Shown: positions 41,273 through 50,487, counted from the stretch's first letter. The stretch is DNA of 64,000 nucleotides from Poseidonibacter lekithochrous (GCF_013283835.1 NZ_CP054052.1:186001-250000), one strand, 5' to 3'. Numbers and translations are program-made. Notes: generated from the letters alone by a model not told the origin.

Positions 41273-42229
41273 TTACATTCTAATTTCTTCTCTCTTTTGT
41301 AAGAATTCCCATCTTTCGTTAATTCTTTCTTGCCATTCTTCAATTAAGTATTCATACTCAGGTTTGAATAAGTGTTTGAATCTTGGTTGTGCACCTAAGT
41401 AATCTCTTACTGGTACAATATTTTTTGGTCTATATGTAATATTTAACTCTCTACCATCGATAATCTCATATAATGGGAATACAAGAGAATCTACTGCTAA
41501 GTCAGATACTTCAATAGTTTGGTTTGGTGCGAATTTCCACTCAGTTGTACAAGCAGACATAGCATTAATAAATACAGGTCCTTTTGTATCAAAACCTCTT
41601 TGGATTTTCTTAACCATATCTTTCCATTTATTTGGAGCTACTTGAGCAACATATGGAGAACCATGTGCAGCCATAATAGATACGATATCTTTTTTCTGTC
41701 TTTTCTCACCGTAAGAAGTACTTCCTGCAGGTGCAGTAGTTGTACTTGCTCCAATAGGAGTAGAAGATGATCTTTGACCACCAGTATTTGCATAAACTTC
41801 ATTATCTAAACAAACGTACATGAAGTCATGACCTCTTTCGAAACAACCTGAAATCCATTGGAATCCAATATCGTAAGTCGAACCGTCACCTGCAAATGTT
41901 ACAAATTTAGGTTGAGGAGTATCTTCAGAAATTCTACCTTTGTTTCTTAAAGCTTTGTTCATAGTCTCAACACCAGCCATTGCTGTTGAAGAGTTTTCGA
42001 ATCCAATATGAATCCAAGAACAATCCCAAGAAGTATGTGGGTAGATTGCTGTACAAACTTCTAAACATCCAGTAGAAGCAGATACAACTAAGTTATCATT
42101 AGTTGCATTTAATACTTCTCTTACGATAATAGAGTGAGCACAACCTGGACATAAAAGGTGTGAACCTTCAAATCTCTCAGCTGCAGTTGAGAACGTTTTT
42201 AAGTTTTTAATTACTTTTTGAGTACTCAT
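41273..42229 (-). CDS. porB: Pyruvate:ferredoxin oxidoreductase, beta subunit
   Basis: 318 residues. It carries the thiamine diphosphate-binding domain: HLLCPGCAHSIIVREVLNAT, CTAIYPHTSWDCSWIHIGFE, FAGDGSTYDIGFQWISG and DNEVYANTGGQRSS. Cysteines for one [4Fe-4S] cluster are in CPGC and further down (CTTEW). With PorA it cleaves pyruvate to acetyl-CoA and CO2. It is the last gene of the four-gene operon, 2 bp after porA, in the Helicobacter-type order gamma-delta-alpha-beta. A soluble cytoplasmic complex; in Helicobacter the acceptor is a flavodoxin. Confidence 0.95.
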   Translation of the reverse strand: MSTQKVIKNLKTFSTAAERFEGSHLLCPGCAHSIIVREVLNATNDNLVVSASTGCLEVCTAIYPHTSWDCSWIHIGFENSSTAMAGVETMNKALRNKGRISEDTPQPKFVTFAGDGSTYDIGFQWISGCFERGHDFMYVCLDNEVYANTGGQRSSSTPIGASTTTAPAGSTSYGEKRQKKDIVSIMAAHGSPYVAQVAPNKWKDMVKKIQRGFDTKGPVFINAMSACTTEWKFAPNQTIEVSDLAVDSLVFPLYEIIDGRELNITYRPKNIVPVRDYLGAQPRFKHLFKPEYEYLIEEWQERINERWEFLQKREEIRM

Positions 42230-42231
42230 AT

Positions 42232-43470
42232 TTATTTTCCTTCCACATTGTAATAGCTTAATTCTGGACCTCTAACACCAATTAACTTTTGGATGTTACC
42301 AGAAATTTTACCAGCTTTAGCATCAGCATCTAATGTTCTGAAGATGTCTTTTAAACCAGCAATAGTCATATCTCTACCACCTAAACCATAAATTAAGTTA
42401 GTAACTAATGGTCTTGCAGAAGTATTGATTAATGCTCCAGAAATTTCGTTATATAATGTACCAACAGTTCCACCAGGAGCAGATCTATCCATACAAGCAA
42501 TTGCTTTAACGTTAACTAATGCATCTGCAACTTCTTCAAGAGGGAATGGTCTGAATAATCTAGGTGCAACAACACCTACTTTAATACCTTCTTCTTCTCT
42601 GATTTGATCAATTGCTAACATCGCAGTTTCAAAAGTAGAACCTAAACATACAATAGCAACTTCAGCATCTTCCATACCGTAAGTTTCAACTACTTTATAT
42701 TCTCTACCTGTTAATTCTTTGAATTCAGCAAATGTATCTTGAATAACTTTCTTAGAACTCATTAAAGCAGCGTGTTGCTTGGCTTTATGTTCAAAGTGCC
42801 AATCATGTTCAGTTTGTACACCATGAGTTACAGGCTTATCAAAGTTTAATAGTGCATTAACTTGTAAGTAAGGACCAACAAATTTAGCAGCTACTTCATC
42901 TTTAAGAGGAGTAACATTTTGAGCAGTATGAGAAGTCATAAATCCATCTTGGTTAGAAATAACAGGAAGTCTAACAGCAGGATGTTCAGAAATTTTGAAA
43001 GACATTAAAGTCATATCATATGCTTCTTGTGGTGAGAATGCATCAATTGAAATCCATCCACAGTCTCTTGTTAAGTATAAATCTGAGTGGTCACCATTTA
43101 CGTTAAGTGGTGCAGCTAAAGCTCTATTTACAAGACATAATACTACAGGAATTCTCATTCCAGATGCTTGGTATAAAGTTTCAACCATAAGTGCTAAACC
43201 TTGTGAAGAAGTTGCAGTTCCAACTCTACCACCAGCAGCACCAGCTCCAATACATCCTGACATAGCAGCATGCTCAGATTCAACCATAATTACTTCACCA
43301 TCAACATATCCATTTGCGTGGAACATTGCATAGTTTTCAACTGTAGCAGTTGAAGGAGTAATAGGGTATGCAGCAACAACATCTACATCAGCTTGTCTAA
43401 AAGCTTGTGAGTTTGCCATGTTTCCATCCCAAACCTCTACGTCTTTTAATTCCATTACTTTAGTATTCAT
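42232..43470 (-). CDS. porA: Pyruvate:ferredoxin oxidoreductase, alpha subunit
   Basis: 412 residues. The alpha subunit contains the pyrimidine-binding domain (VDVVAAYPITPSTATVENYA, VESEHAAMSGCIGAGAAGGR, TATSSQGLALMVETLYQASG, VNGDHSDLYLTRDCGW) and domain II (EVAIVCLGSTFETAMLAID). Start and stop overlap those of porD by one base (TAATG), a translational-coupling layout. The substrate is taken as pyruvate from the four-subunit Campylobacterota operon; a 2-oxoglutarate enzyme is less likely because a delta ferredoxin subunit and a gamma subunit are both separate genes here. Confidence 0.94.
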   Translation of the reverse strand: MNTKVMELKDVEVWDGNMANSQAFRQADVDVVAAYPITPSTATVENYAMFHANGYVDGEVIMVESEHAAMSGCIGAGAAGGRVGTATSSQGLALMVETLYQASGMRIPVVLCLVNRALAAPLNVNGDHSDLYLTRDCGWISIDAFSPQEAYDMTLMSFKISEHPAVRLPVISNQDGFMTSHTAQNVTPLKDEVAAKFVGPYLQVNALLNFDKPVTHGVQTEHDWHFEHKAKQHAALMSSKKVIQDTFAEFKELTGREYKVVETYGMEDAEVAIVCLGSTFETAMLAIDQIREEEGIKVGVVAPRLFRPFPLEEVADALVNVKAIACMDRSAPGGTVGTLYNEISGALINTSARPLVTNLIYGLGGRDMTIAGLKDIFRTLDADAKAGKISGNIQKLIGVRGPELSYYNVEGK

Positions 43471-43883
43471 TATTTGTCACCTTTCTTTTTTTTCTCTGGC
43501 CATTTAGATAAAGCATCTTCTACTTTTTCATACTCTTCAAACATTAGAAGAGATTTAGGGTTTGTAGGACATACACTTACACATAGTCCACAACCTTTAC
43601 AGTGTTCGTAGTCAATACCTTTCATCTCTTTGTTTCTAGCAATGATAGAAGTATCTGGACAGAAGATCCAACAGTTTTGACAGTCGATACATGTCTCAGA
43701 ATTCCATACTGGCTTTAAAACTCTCCAGTCTCCAACAGACATACTTTTTGAACTTGTTTCAGAATATGCTCTGTCTTCTGGTTGCATGTCTGCAATGTTA
43801 TAGTTGATGTCACCTTCAAATGTATATAAGGCAGCACCTGGGATTAACTCATCCCATCCCATTTCTTCAATTGGTTTACTCAT
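43470..43883 (-). CDS. porD: Pyruvate:ferredoxin oxidoreductase, delta (ferredoxin) subunit
   Basis: 137 residues from the ATG at 43883 (MSKPIEEMGWDEL), chosen for the AAAGGAC site upstream; a longer in-frame start at 43928 would overlap the gamma subunit gene. Two [4Fe-4S] motifs are visible: CIDCQNCWIFCP and CKGCGLCVSVCP. It passes electrons from the catalytic subunits to the external acceptor. Confidence 0.94.
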   Translation of the reverse strand: MSKPIEEMGWDELIPGAALYTFEGDINYNIADMQPEDRAYSETSSKSMSVGDWRVLKPVWNSETCIDCQNCWIFCPDTSIIARNKEMKGIDYEHCKGCGLCVSVCPTNPKSLLMFEEYEKVEDALSKWPEKKKKGDK

Positions 43884-43893
43884 ATTTTGTCCT

Positions 43894-44457
43894 TTAGTGA
43901 ACTTCGTCGTAAGCTCGTTGAATTGCAATCATATTTGCATCAATTATGTTTTGAGGTAACTTTTTAAGTACACCTTTCATCGCGTCTTTGAAATAATCTA
44001 ATTCGAACATTCCACTAACTTTCATAAATGCACCAAGCATTGGAGTATTAGGAATTGCTTTACCAATAGTATCTCTAGCGATTTGGAAACAGTCAAGAAT
44101 ATATACTCTATCTTCTATCCCTTGTAATGCTGGAACTAAAGCGATTAATTCATCTTTGCTAAGGTGAGTAGTAATAATATATTTAGTAGTATCTGTACCA
44201 TTAGCAGTAATATCGTCAGTTAATGCTAAACCTGGATCAAGAATGAATACAAAATCTGGACTCATGAATTTCTCGTGGTTTAAAATAACTTTATCATCAA
44301 TTCTATTGTAGGCAGTCATAGACGCACCTCTTTTAGCTGAACCATAAAAAGCAAAAGCTTGTACTTGTTTCCCTGTCTCAGCAACAACTGAACCAAGTCC
44401 TTTAGCACCTGTTACGGCACCTTGACCTGCACGGCTGTGCCATCTAATTTCTAACAT
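43894..44457 (-). CDS. porC: Pyruvate:ferredoxin oxidoreductase, gamma subunit
   Basis: 187 residues, first gene of the operon. Family motifs: EIRWHSRAGQGAVTGAKGLG, QAFAFYGSAKRGASMTAYNR, PDFVFILDPGLAL and MLGAFMKVSGMFELDYF. The gamma subunit binds the CoA-side and stabilises the complex. The ribosome-binding site AAGGAG is strong and a TATAAT box lies ~54 bp upstream. Called porC in Helicobacter and porG elsewhere. Confidence 0.93.
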   Translation of the reverse strand: MLEIRWHSRAGQGAVTGAKGLGSVVAETGKQVQAFAFYGSAKRGASMTAYNRIDDKVILNHEKFMSPDFVFILDPGLALTDDITANGTDTTKYIITTHLSKDELIALVPALQGIEDRVYILDCFQIARDTIGKAIPNTPMLGAFMKVSGMFELDYFKDAMKGVLKKLPQNIIDANMIAIQRAYDEVH

Positions 44458-44841
44458 AGTGGCTCCTTAAAATATTAAATTTGACTTAAAAAATTTAATT
44501 AGTCTGATCTATTATACAGACTTTTAACTTAGAATGTACTTTCTTTAAGTTTTTAATGGGGATTTATGTAACGTAAGTAAACACTTTTTGAAGTGAAAAC
44601 CCTAGTTTTTTACTTCTTTAAAAAGCTATCAATAATTAAATAATAATTATGCTAAATAATTAATATGGACTAAAAGCCCATTGTATGGTAATTATAAATA
44701 ATTTTATTAAAGTTATTAGTTTATATAATCATTATAGAAATAAAGTCTTAAATAAATGCTATTAAAAATTAGTAAATTAAATTTTTAAGTAATACTTAAG
44801 CTCTATTTCTTAAGAAAAGCTAGTTTTTAAGCTTAAATTGT
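44458..44841. other. 384-bp intergenic region before the por operon
   Basis: No convincing gene is present. It contains the por promoter (44511-44516), an imperfect GAAGTGAAAA...TTTTTTACTTC inverted repeat around 44598-44625, and the palindrome TTAAGTA-A-TACTTAA at 44785-44799. The end near 44800-44841 has repeated TTAAG half-sites after the HAD gene stop. Otherwise it is plain AT-rich spacer. Confidence 0.5.
44511..44516 (-). promoter_or_regulatory. -10 box of the por operon
   Basis: The minus strand reads GTCTGTATAATAGATC, a perfect TATAAT, ~54 bp before the first por gene. Confidence 0.55.
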
Positions 44842-45501
44842 TTAGTTTATTTGACTTTTTATGAATTTTACTGCATCAAAAGCATTGTTTTCTATGTTTT
44901 TTGTGTATAAAGACAGCTCAGCTTTCTTTCCATAACCACATAAAACACCAACTGATTCTACGTTTGCTTCATTAGCTGCAATTAAATCTAGTTTAGTATC
45001 ACCGATCATCCATACTGTATGTTGATCTTTGTTGTAATTCATTTGTTCTAAAGTAATATTAATAGGTTCTGGATGTGGTTTTGGATTTTGCACATTTTCT
45101 CTACCTGTTACAATCTCAAAATGATCCATAATCTCTAAGTTTTCCAATAAAGGAATTGTGTACATTCTAGTTTTAGTTGTAACAACAGATACTCTAGCAA
45201 TTTGCGAAGCTAATTTAACAGCCTCTATTGCATCTTCTAGTAAGTGAGTATTAGCTTTTGAAATTTGTCTATATTTATTTTTATAAGAGTCTACAAAGTC
45301 CCATGCTTTATCTTCGCTAACACCAAGTCCTTTGTACATTACATCTAATGGATATCCTATTAAATCTTTAATAGATTCATCATTACCCTTAAAATTAAAT
45401 TCTAACTCTTCAAATGAGTGATAAAATGAAGCTAATATTGCGTCTGTTGAATCAATAATTGTTCCGTCTAAGTCAAATAGTATAATTGTATTTTTATTCA
45501 T
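44842..45501 (-). CDS. HAD-superfamily phosphatase, phosphoglycolate-phosphatase-like
   Basis: 219 residues from the ATG at 45501 (MNKNTIILFDLDGTII), preceded by AAGGAAA; a longer start at 45534 would overlap the upstream gene. HAD motifs: I FDLDGTIIDS, II VVTTK, III with Lys in NPKPHPEP, IV IGDTKLDLIAA. The helical cap between motifs I and II is of the Gph/subfamily-IA type. It removes phosphate from a small metabolite; 2-phosphoglycolate is the usual guess but is not provable here. It is 17 bp downstream of an orphan solute-binding protein gene. Confidence 0.87.
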   Translation of the reverse strand: MNKNTIILFDLDGTIIDSTDAILASFYHSFEELEFNFKGNDESIKDLIGYPLDVMYKGLGVSEDKAWDFVDSYKNKYRQISKANTHLLEDAIEAVKLASQIARVSVVTTKTRMYTIPLLENLEIMDHFEIVTGRENVQNPKPHPEPINITLEQMNYNKDQHTVWMIGDTKLDLIAANEANVESVGVLCGYGKKAELSLYTKNIENNAFDAVKFIKSQIN

Positions 45502-45518
45502 ATATTGTTTATTTCCTT

Positions 45519-47030
45519 TTATTCTTTTATCCAATCTTTTTGATTGTGTGTAATTCCAGTAAATGCTGGTTCTATATTTTTTATATCTTTATTTGCTACT
45601 GTGATTGAGTTTGGAATATATAAGAATATATAAGGTAAATCATCTGCAATGATTTTAAATATTTCTTGATATATTTTCCCAAGTTTAGTTCTATCTATAG
45701 TAATTGAACCTTTCTCAATTAATTCATCTACTTTTTTATTATGATATCCCACAAGATTAAATCTACCTAATTTATCTGAGTCACTATGCCATAAAGGATA
45801 AGCATCAGGCATTAAAGCTAAACTCCAACCCAAGAGAATAGCTTCGTAGTTTCTTGGATGTACAACAGTATTTAAAAATGCTTGCCACTCCATAACTCTA
45901 ATTTTCATTTTTATACCAGCTTTTGCTAATTGGTATTGTAAAATTTGAGCTGCATTAATTCTAATATCATTTCCAGTATTTGTTATAACTTCAAAAGTAA
46001 GAGGATTCTTTTCATCGTAACCTTGTTCTTTGAGAAGTTGTTTTGATTTTTCTATATCTTGAGTTATTGATTTAACATTTTTATTATAAGCAAAACTTCC
46101 AGGTAAAAATGGACCATTACAAACTTGTCCATGTCCAAAATATAATATATCAACAAGCTCTTGTTTATTTACAGCATAAGCAATAGCTTGTCTTACTTTT
46201 TTATTTTTAAATTTTTCAGTTTTTAAATTAAATCCTAAATAACTATAAGCAAAACTCTCTTTTTCAATTATCTTATAATTGTTTTTGAATTTCTCATCTA
46301 CTTGTCTATCTATTTGAAGAGGACTTAATCCTCCTAAATCTAATTTCTTTTGTTTTAAAAATAAAAAAGATGTATTTGGATCTGGTAAAAACTTATATAA
46401 AATATTATCTATTTTAGGTTTTCCCTCAAAATAGTTTTTGTTTGCAAAAAGTTTTATATCAATACCCGTTTTGAACTCGTTTATAGTGTAAGGACCAGTT
46501 CCTATTGGTTTTTTATTAAAAGAACTTGTCATTAAATCTTTTTCATTCTCTAGTATATGTTTTGGCAAGATTCCAACCATCCATGTTTCTAGGGATTTAA
46601 AATATGGTTTTTTATATGTAATTTGTATTGTGTATTTATCTAAAGCTTTTACTTCTTTCACTTCTTTAAAGTTTGATTTTATTGATGTGAATACTTTAGG
46701 ATTAATTATTTGTTGATATGTAAAAAGTACATCTTCCGCTGTAAAATTAACTCCATCATGCCATAAAACGTTTTTTCTTAAATTTATGATTAGTTTTGTA
46801 GGAGTTTTGAATTTATATGACTTAGCTAAATCAGGAGCAGGTTTGCCATCTTTATCATATTTTATCAATCCATTAAATAACCAATCGGCAATTTCAGAAC
46901 TTGCAGAATCGTTTGCAAGAATAGGATTTAATCTACTAGGACTTGAACTCATTGATAAGTTTAAAGTACTTGCATACATAAATGAAAAGAGTAAAAAAAA
47001 TATTGTTGTTAGTTGAAGTAGTTTTTTCAT
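45519..47030 (-). CDS. SBP_bac_5-family extracytoplasmic binding protein (orphan)
   Basis: 503 residues from the ATG at 47030 (MKKLLQLTTIFFLLFSFMYAS), which gives a clean signal peptide; extending upstream would run into the rpsI terminator and give no signal. The family-5 pattern is clear: SRLNPILANDSASSEIADWL, NLRKNVLWHDGVNFTAEDVL, KPIGTGPYTINEFKTG, KNKKVRQAIAYAVNKQELVD and GHGQVCNGPFLPG. It should bind peptides, nickel chelates or similar in the periplasm. No permease or ATPase genes are adjacent, only a HAD phosphatase on the same strand, so it either works with a distant ABC transporter or as a sensor component. Confidence 0.88.
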   Translation of the reverse strand: MKKLLQLTTIFFLLFSFMYASTLNLSMSSSPSRLNPILANDSASSEIADWLFNGLIKYDKDGKPAPDLAKSYKFKTPTKLIINLRKNVLWHDGVNFTAEDVLFTYQQIINPKVFTSIKSNFKEVKEVKALDKYTIQITYKKPYFKSLETWMVGILPKHILENEKDLMTSSFNKKPIGTGPYTINEFKTGIDIKLFANKNYFEGKPKIDNILYKFLPDPNTSFLFLKQKKLDLGGLSPLQIDRQVDEKFKNNYKIIEKESFAYSYLGFNLKTEKFKNKKVRQAIAYAVNKQELVDILYFGHGQVCNGPFLPGSFAYNKNVKSITQDIEKSKQLLKEQGYDEKNPLTFEVITNTGNDIRINAAQILQYQLAKAGIKMKIRVMEWQAFLNTVVHPRNYEAILLGWSLALMPDAYPLWHSDSDKLGRFNLVGYHNKKVDELIEKGSITIDRTKLGKIYQEIFKIIADDLPYIFLYIPNSITVANKDIKNIEPAFTGITHNQKDWIKE

Positions 47031-47052
47031 AGGGTATTGTACTAAAAAGTGC

Positions 47053-47084
47053 ATAAAAAAAGGAGCAACTTTCGTCGCTCCTTT
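47053..47084 (-). terminator. Intrinsic terminator of rplM-rpsI
   Basis: The minus strand forms an 11-bp stem (47059-47069 with 47074-47084) closing a GAAA tetraloop: AAAGGAGC-GAC-GAAA-GTT-GCTCCTTT, followed by a run of T. It starts 38 bp after the rpsI stop. This is a strong canonical terminator, and it also lies in the 5' region of the binding-protein gene. Confidence 0.9.
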
Positions 47085-47121
47085 GGAAAATACAAAGATA
47101 AAGTATCTTTGAAATAGTGAC

Positions 47122-47511
47122 CTATCTTTTTGAGAATTGACCGCTTTTTCTTGCTTTTCTTCTTCCGTATTTTTTTCTTTCAACAGCTCTTGCGTCTCTT
47201 GTTAATAATCCGTAAGGTTTTAAGATTGTTCTGAATTGCTCATCATAAGCAACTAAAGCTCTTGATATACCGTGTCTTACAGCATCAGCTTGTGCAGAAT
47301 AACCACCACCTAAAGTTTTAACAACGATGTTAACTGAAGTTTCTTGTTTAGCTACTTCAATTGGTTGCATAACTCTTTTTTTAATAGCTTCGTGTCCACC
47401 TAACCATGCATCTAAAGATTGACCGTTGATTGTAAGTTGTCCGTTACCAGCTTCTAACCATACTTTTGCGATAGAAGTTTTTCTTCTTCCAGTTGCGTAT
47501 ACTTTTGCCAT
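47122..47511 (-). CDS. rpsI: 30S ribosomal protein S9
   Basis: 129 residues with the universal S9 features: [19 protein letters not shown] at the start, [19 protein letters not shown] in the middle and the basic tail [19 protein letters not shown], whose last Lys-Arg contacts the P-site tRNA. It follows rplM by 5 bp, the conserved bacterial pair, and is terminated by the hairpin at 47053-47084. Confidence 0.98.
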   Translation of the reverse strand: MAKVYATGRRKTSIAKVWLEAGNGQLTINGQSLDAWLGGHEAIKKRVMQPIEVAKQETSVNIVVKTLGGGYSAQADAVRHGISRALVAYDEQFRTILKPYGLLTRDARAVERKKYGRRKARKSGQFSKR

Positions 47512-47516
47512 TAGTC

Positions 47517-47936
47517 TTATCCTTTAATTTGCGCAGTGTGAGGGTGTTCAGCGTCTGCATATACTTTTAATTTTTTTAACATTGCTTTACCTAAAGTAGT
47601 TTTAGGTAACATACCTCTAGTTGCTAATTTGAATAGCTTTTCTGGGTTGTTATCAAGCATGTCAGACATTTTGTGAGTTTTAGTACTACCAAAATATCCT
47701 GAGTGTGTATAGTAATTTTTATCTTCTAATTTCTTACCAGTAAACTTTGCTTTAGAAGCATTGATGATTACTACGTAGTCTCCACAATCAACGTGAGGAG
47801 TGAAAGAAGGTTTATTTTTACCTCTTAAGATAGTTGCAACTTCAGTAATGATTCTTCCGAATACTTTGTCTGTTGCGTCAATTACTATCCAATCTCTTTC
47901 GATTTCGTTAGCTTTTGCCATTTGAGTAAATTTCAT
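47517..47936 (-). CDS. rplM: 50S ribosomal protein L13
   Basis: 139 residues with L13 motifs: [55 protein letters not shown] and [14 protein letters not shown]. The ribosome-binding site is GCGGAGAAA. It heads the rplM-rpsI operon. Upstream at 47986-48016 is a perfect palindrome that also covers the stop of the histidine kinase gene. Confidence 0.98.
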   Translation of the reverse strand: MKFTQMAKANEIERDWIVIDATDKVFGRIITEVATILRGKNKPSFTPHVDCGDYVVIINASKAKFTGKKLEDKNYYTHSGYFGSTKTHKMSDMLDNNPEKLFKLATRGMLPKTTLGKAMLKKLKVYADAEHPHTAQIKG

Positions 47937-47985
47937 TTATTTTCTCCGCTTTTATTAATGAGGTGGAATAATAGTGTAGTCATAC

Positions 47986-48016
47986 TTAAATATTACTTAA
48001 ATTAAGTAATATTTAA
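47986..48016. repeat. 14-bp palindrome between the kinase gene and rplM
   Basis: TTAAATATTACTTA (47986-47999) and its exact complement (48003-48016) are separated by AAT. The right arm contains the stop codon of the kinase gene at 48013. No T run follows on the minus strand, so it may be a weak terminator of the pst/pho cluster or a regulatory site for rplM-rpsI. Confidence 0.5.
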
Positions 48017-49389
48017 TATGTAATTGTGAATTTAGAGCCAAGGTTGTGTTCTGAGTCTATTTTTAGGGAAAATGAATGTAATGAAAGTATAGATTGAACA
48101 ATAAAAAGTCCTAATCCAAGCGAATTATTCCATCCATTATTTGAAACTCTATAGAATTTCTGATTAATTTTTTCTAGTTCACTTTTTTCTATTCCAATTC
48201 CCTTATCAATAACTGAGATTTTATCACCCTCAATTTTTACTATAACTTCATCTTCTGAGTATTTTAAAGCATTTTCAATTAGGTTTGATATAGCCATTGA
48301 AATTAGGGTTTCATCAACATTTAGAGTAATATCATCACCTTCTATGAGTATTTCCCTCGTTTTATATTTATCTTTTAAATCAGATATTATCTCTTCAATA
48401 ATTTTTTTCATTGATTTTGGTGTTAGAATTAGTTCTTGTTTCCCTTCTTCTAATTTCAATGTTAATCGTAATTTATCAATAATATGTGACATTTTATTTG
48501 CATTGGAATGTATTTTATTTAAAAACTTTATTTTCATTGAGGCTGGCATATCTTCATCGTTTAGAATTGTTTCACTGTATCCCGAGATAATGGCAATAGG
48601 ATTTTTAAATTCATGGGATAGGGCTGAGATGATTTCATCTTTTTGCCTATTAGCAAGTTTTAGTTTTGCAGTTTGTTTTGCTTTTTGTTTCTCTTTTTTT
48701 GATAATTTAACAGCAACTTTATTTAAAAGTTTCGTAATTCTATGAAACTCCACTGTAAAATTAGAATTAAGTGCATAAGAGGGTTTCTTTGATGATAACT
48801 CAGTTAAGAAATATAAAATCGCTTCTGTCTCTTTCTTTATTTTTAACGAAATGAAATAAGATGCTAGGAAAGCTACAATTATAAACATAGCTACAAAAGA
48901 GAATATCTGTGCAGATAAACGCATGAAATTGTCAGTAATTTTATCTGTATAATCAGCCATTCTAATAAAATAGATTCTTTTATCTATGACTACTTTTTTA
49001 GCAATATAAAGTAGTTCTTTATTAATACTACTTGAATATCTAGTACTTCGACCAGTGCCATAATCTTTAGCTTGAAGTACTTCTTCTCTGCTACCGTGAT
49101 TTTCTAATAAGTTTTTATCTTTATCACTCTCAGCAATTACATTACCTTTTTCATCAATAATTGTAATTCTAATATTTATTTGTGATTTAAGATCTTTGAT
49201 TATTGTATCTACGTTATTTAGGTCTTTTAATACAATAGAAAAAGTATCAATATTTTTAATAAGATTTTTTTCAATTTGGTCTATATAAATATTTTTAGAC
49301 CAAAAGTAAGTAACAATACTAAGAGTAATTGCAACCGCTAAAAAAATTAAAACAAAAGTACGTATAAAGAGTTGATGGATTTTTAACAA
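48013..49389 (-). CDS. PhoR-like sensor histidine kinase
   Basis: 458 residues. Helices at ~8-30 and ~160-182 flank a ~130-residue periplasmic domain (ITIIDEKGNVIAESDKDKN) typical of PhoR-type sensors. HisKA: IISALSHEFKNPIAIISGYS (His259), a different class from the NIAHQWRQPL kinases in this window. HATPase: NLIENALKYSED, DKGIGI and a GLGLFIVQS lid. It overlaps the PhoB-like gene by 7 bp and ends the minus-strand pst/pho run, so it is the likely phosphate-starvation kinase, working with PhoU and PstB. Confidence 0.88.
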   Translation of the reverse strand: MLKIHQLFIRTFVLIFLAVAITLSIVTYFWSKNIYIDQIEKNLIKNIDTFSIVLKDLNNVDTIIKDLKSQINIRITIIDEKGNVIAESDKDKNLLENHGSREEVLQAKDYGTGRSTRYSSSINKELLYIAKKVVIDKRIYFIRMADYTDKITDNFMRLSAQIFSFVAMFIIVAFLASYFISLKIKKETEAILYFLTELSSKKPSYALNSNFTVEFHRITKLLNKVAVKLSKKEKQKAKQTAKLKLANRQKDEIISALSHEFKNPIAIISGYSETILNDEDMPASMKIKFLNKIHSNANKMSHIIDKLRLTLKLEEGKQELILTPKSMKKIIEEIISDLKDKYKTREILIEGDDITLNVDETLISMAISNLIENALKYSEDEVIVKIEGDKISVIDKGIGIEKSELEKINQKFYRVSNNGWNNSLGLGLFIVQSILSLHSFSLKIDSEHNLGSKFTITY

Positions 49390-50057
49390 AAGATATAACC
49401 TTCCCCTCTAATTGACTTAATATAGTTTTTCTCACCCTCAGGGTCAATTTTGGCTTTTAATCTTTTTACTGCAACATTAACTGTTTTCATTTTTTTATCT
49501 AGTGAGTCTTCCCAAACTGAGTTTAATAAATGCTCTCTAGTCATTAAAATATCTCTGTTTTTAATAAACTCTAATAATAAGTCATGCTCTAAGTGTGTTA
49601 GTTCTAATTCGTTATTGTCAATATAGAATTTTTTATTTGATGATTTATATGTAATATCTTTAACTTTTAAAATATCAATATCTTTTGATGTTCTTTTTAT
49701 AACTGCTTTTACTCTTGCTAATAATTCTTTGATATTAAAAGGTTTAGTAATATAATCATCAGCATGCGATTCAAAACCTTCTAGAATATCTTCATCTTTA
49801 TCTTTTGCAGTTACATAAATAACTGGATTAGCATAACCCTTAGCTTTTATCTCATCAATAAAGGCTGTACCTTCAGAACCTGGTAAGTTTCTATCCATTA
49901 AGATTAAATCAATTTCTTCTTCATCTAATACTTTTTCTAGATTCTTATCAACATTTAAAAAACCAATTGTTTCGTAACCATCTTTTTGTAAAGTGTATTC
50001 TAATAATTCTAATATATCTTCTTCATCTTCAACGATAAGGATAAGTTTATTTTCCAT
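49383..50057 (-). CDS. PhoB-like OmpR-type response regulator
   Basis: 224 residues. Receiver with Glu10-Asp11-Glu12, phosphoacceptor Asp55 in LILMDRNLPG, VTAKDKDED and Lys in YITKPFN. Winged helix: NELELTHLEHDLLLEF, MTREHLLNSVW, VNVAVKRLKAKID and IRGEGYIF. It follows psiE by 14 bp within the pst cluster, so it is the probable PhoB that recognises the GTAACC direct repeats at 54104-54120 and 57088-57104. The Campylobacter counterpart is called PhosR; I keep the function but not the name. Confidence 0.88.
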   Translation of the reverse strand: MENKLILIVEDEEDILELLEYTLQKDGYETIGFLNVDKNLEKVLDEEEIDLILMDRNLPGSEGTAFIDEIKAKGYANPVIYVTAKDKDEDILEGFESHADDYITKPFNIKELLARVKAVIKRTSKDIDILKVKDITYKSSNKKFYIDNNELELTHLEHDLLLEFIKNRDILMTREHLLNSVWEDSLDKKMKTVNVAVKRLKAKIDPEGEKNYIKSIRGEGYIFC

Positions 50058-50071
50058 TTTTAACTCTTTTA

Positions 50072-50470
50072 TTAATTATTGATTGTTTCTTTTTTTATAC
50101 TACTTGAATCAGCTGTCCCAGGGGAGAATTTTATTGCTAAAATTCTAAAAATAAAGAATACGAAAATTACTATCAGTAAAAAACTAATATCAAAATAGTC
50201 TTTATTCAAATTTGTTGATAGTATTATAACATCACGAATTAAAAAAATAATAAAAATGTCTATTACGAATCGTAGTCTTAGTTTTTCTTTTTTAATAAAG
50301 TCAGAAATCATTTTAACAACTTCCATTACAACAATGAATTCAAGCATTAAAATGATAGCTTTGTAGAAGTCTAATCCAACTATGAATATTCCTATGAATA
50401 TTATTGTTGCGGCTAGAACTTCGAAGTTAGAACTAAAGTAGCTCTTTATTTTGATTAAGGCTCTTTTCAT
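50072..50470 (-). CDS. psiE: PsiE-like phosphate-starvation membrane protein
   Basis: 132 residues with four hydrophobic helices (VLAATIIFIGIFIVGLDFY, IILMLEFIVVMEVVKMI, FVIDIFIIFLIRDVIIL, SFLLIVIFVFFIFRILA). The size, helix pattern and FIVVMEVVKMISDFIKK segment fit the PsiE family. In E. coli psiE is Pho-regulated with unclear function. Its place between phoU and the phoB-like gene strengthens the call. Confidence 0.75.
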   Translation of the reverse strand: MKRALIKIKSYFSSNFEVLAATIIFIGIFIVGLDFYKAIILMLEFIVVMEVVKMISDFIKKEKLRLRFVIDIFIIFLIRDVIILSTNLNKDYFDISFLLIVIFVFFIFRILAIKFSPGTADSSSIKKETINN

Positions 50471-50487
50471 TTATTAAAAGCAATCCC

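Noticed and set aside
47031-47183. N-terminal extension of the binding protein at 45519 into the rpsI end
   Set aside because: It would run through a strong terminator and bury the signal peptide; MKKLLQLTTIFF at 47030 is a clean export signal.
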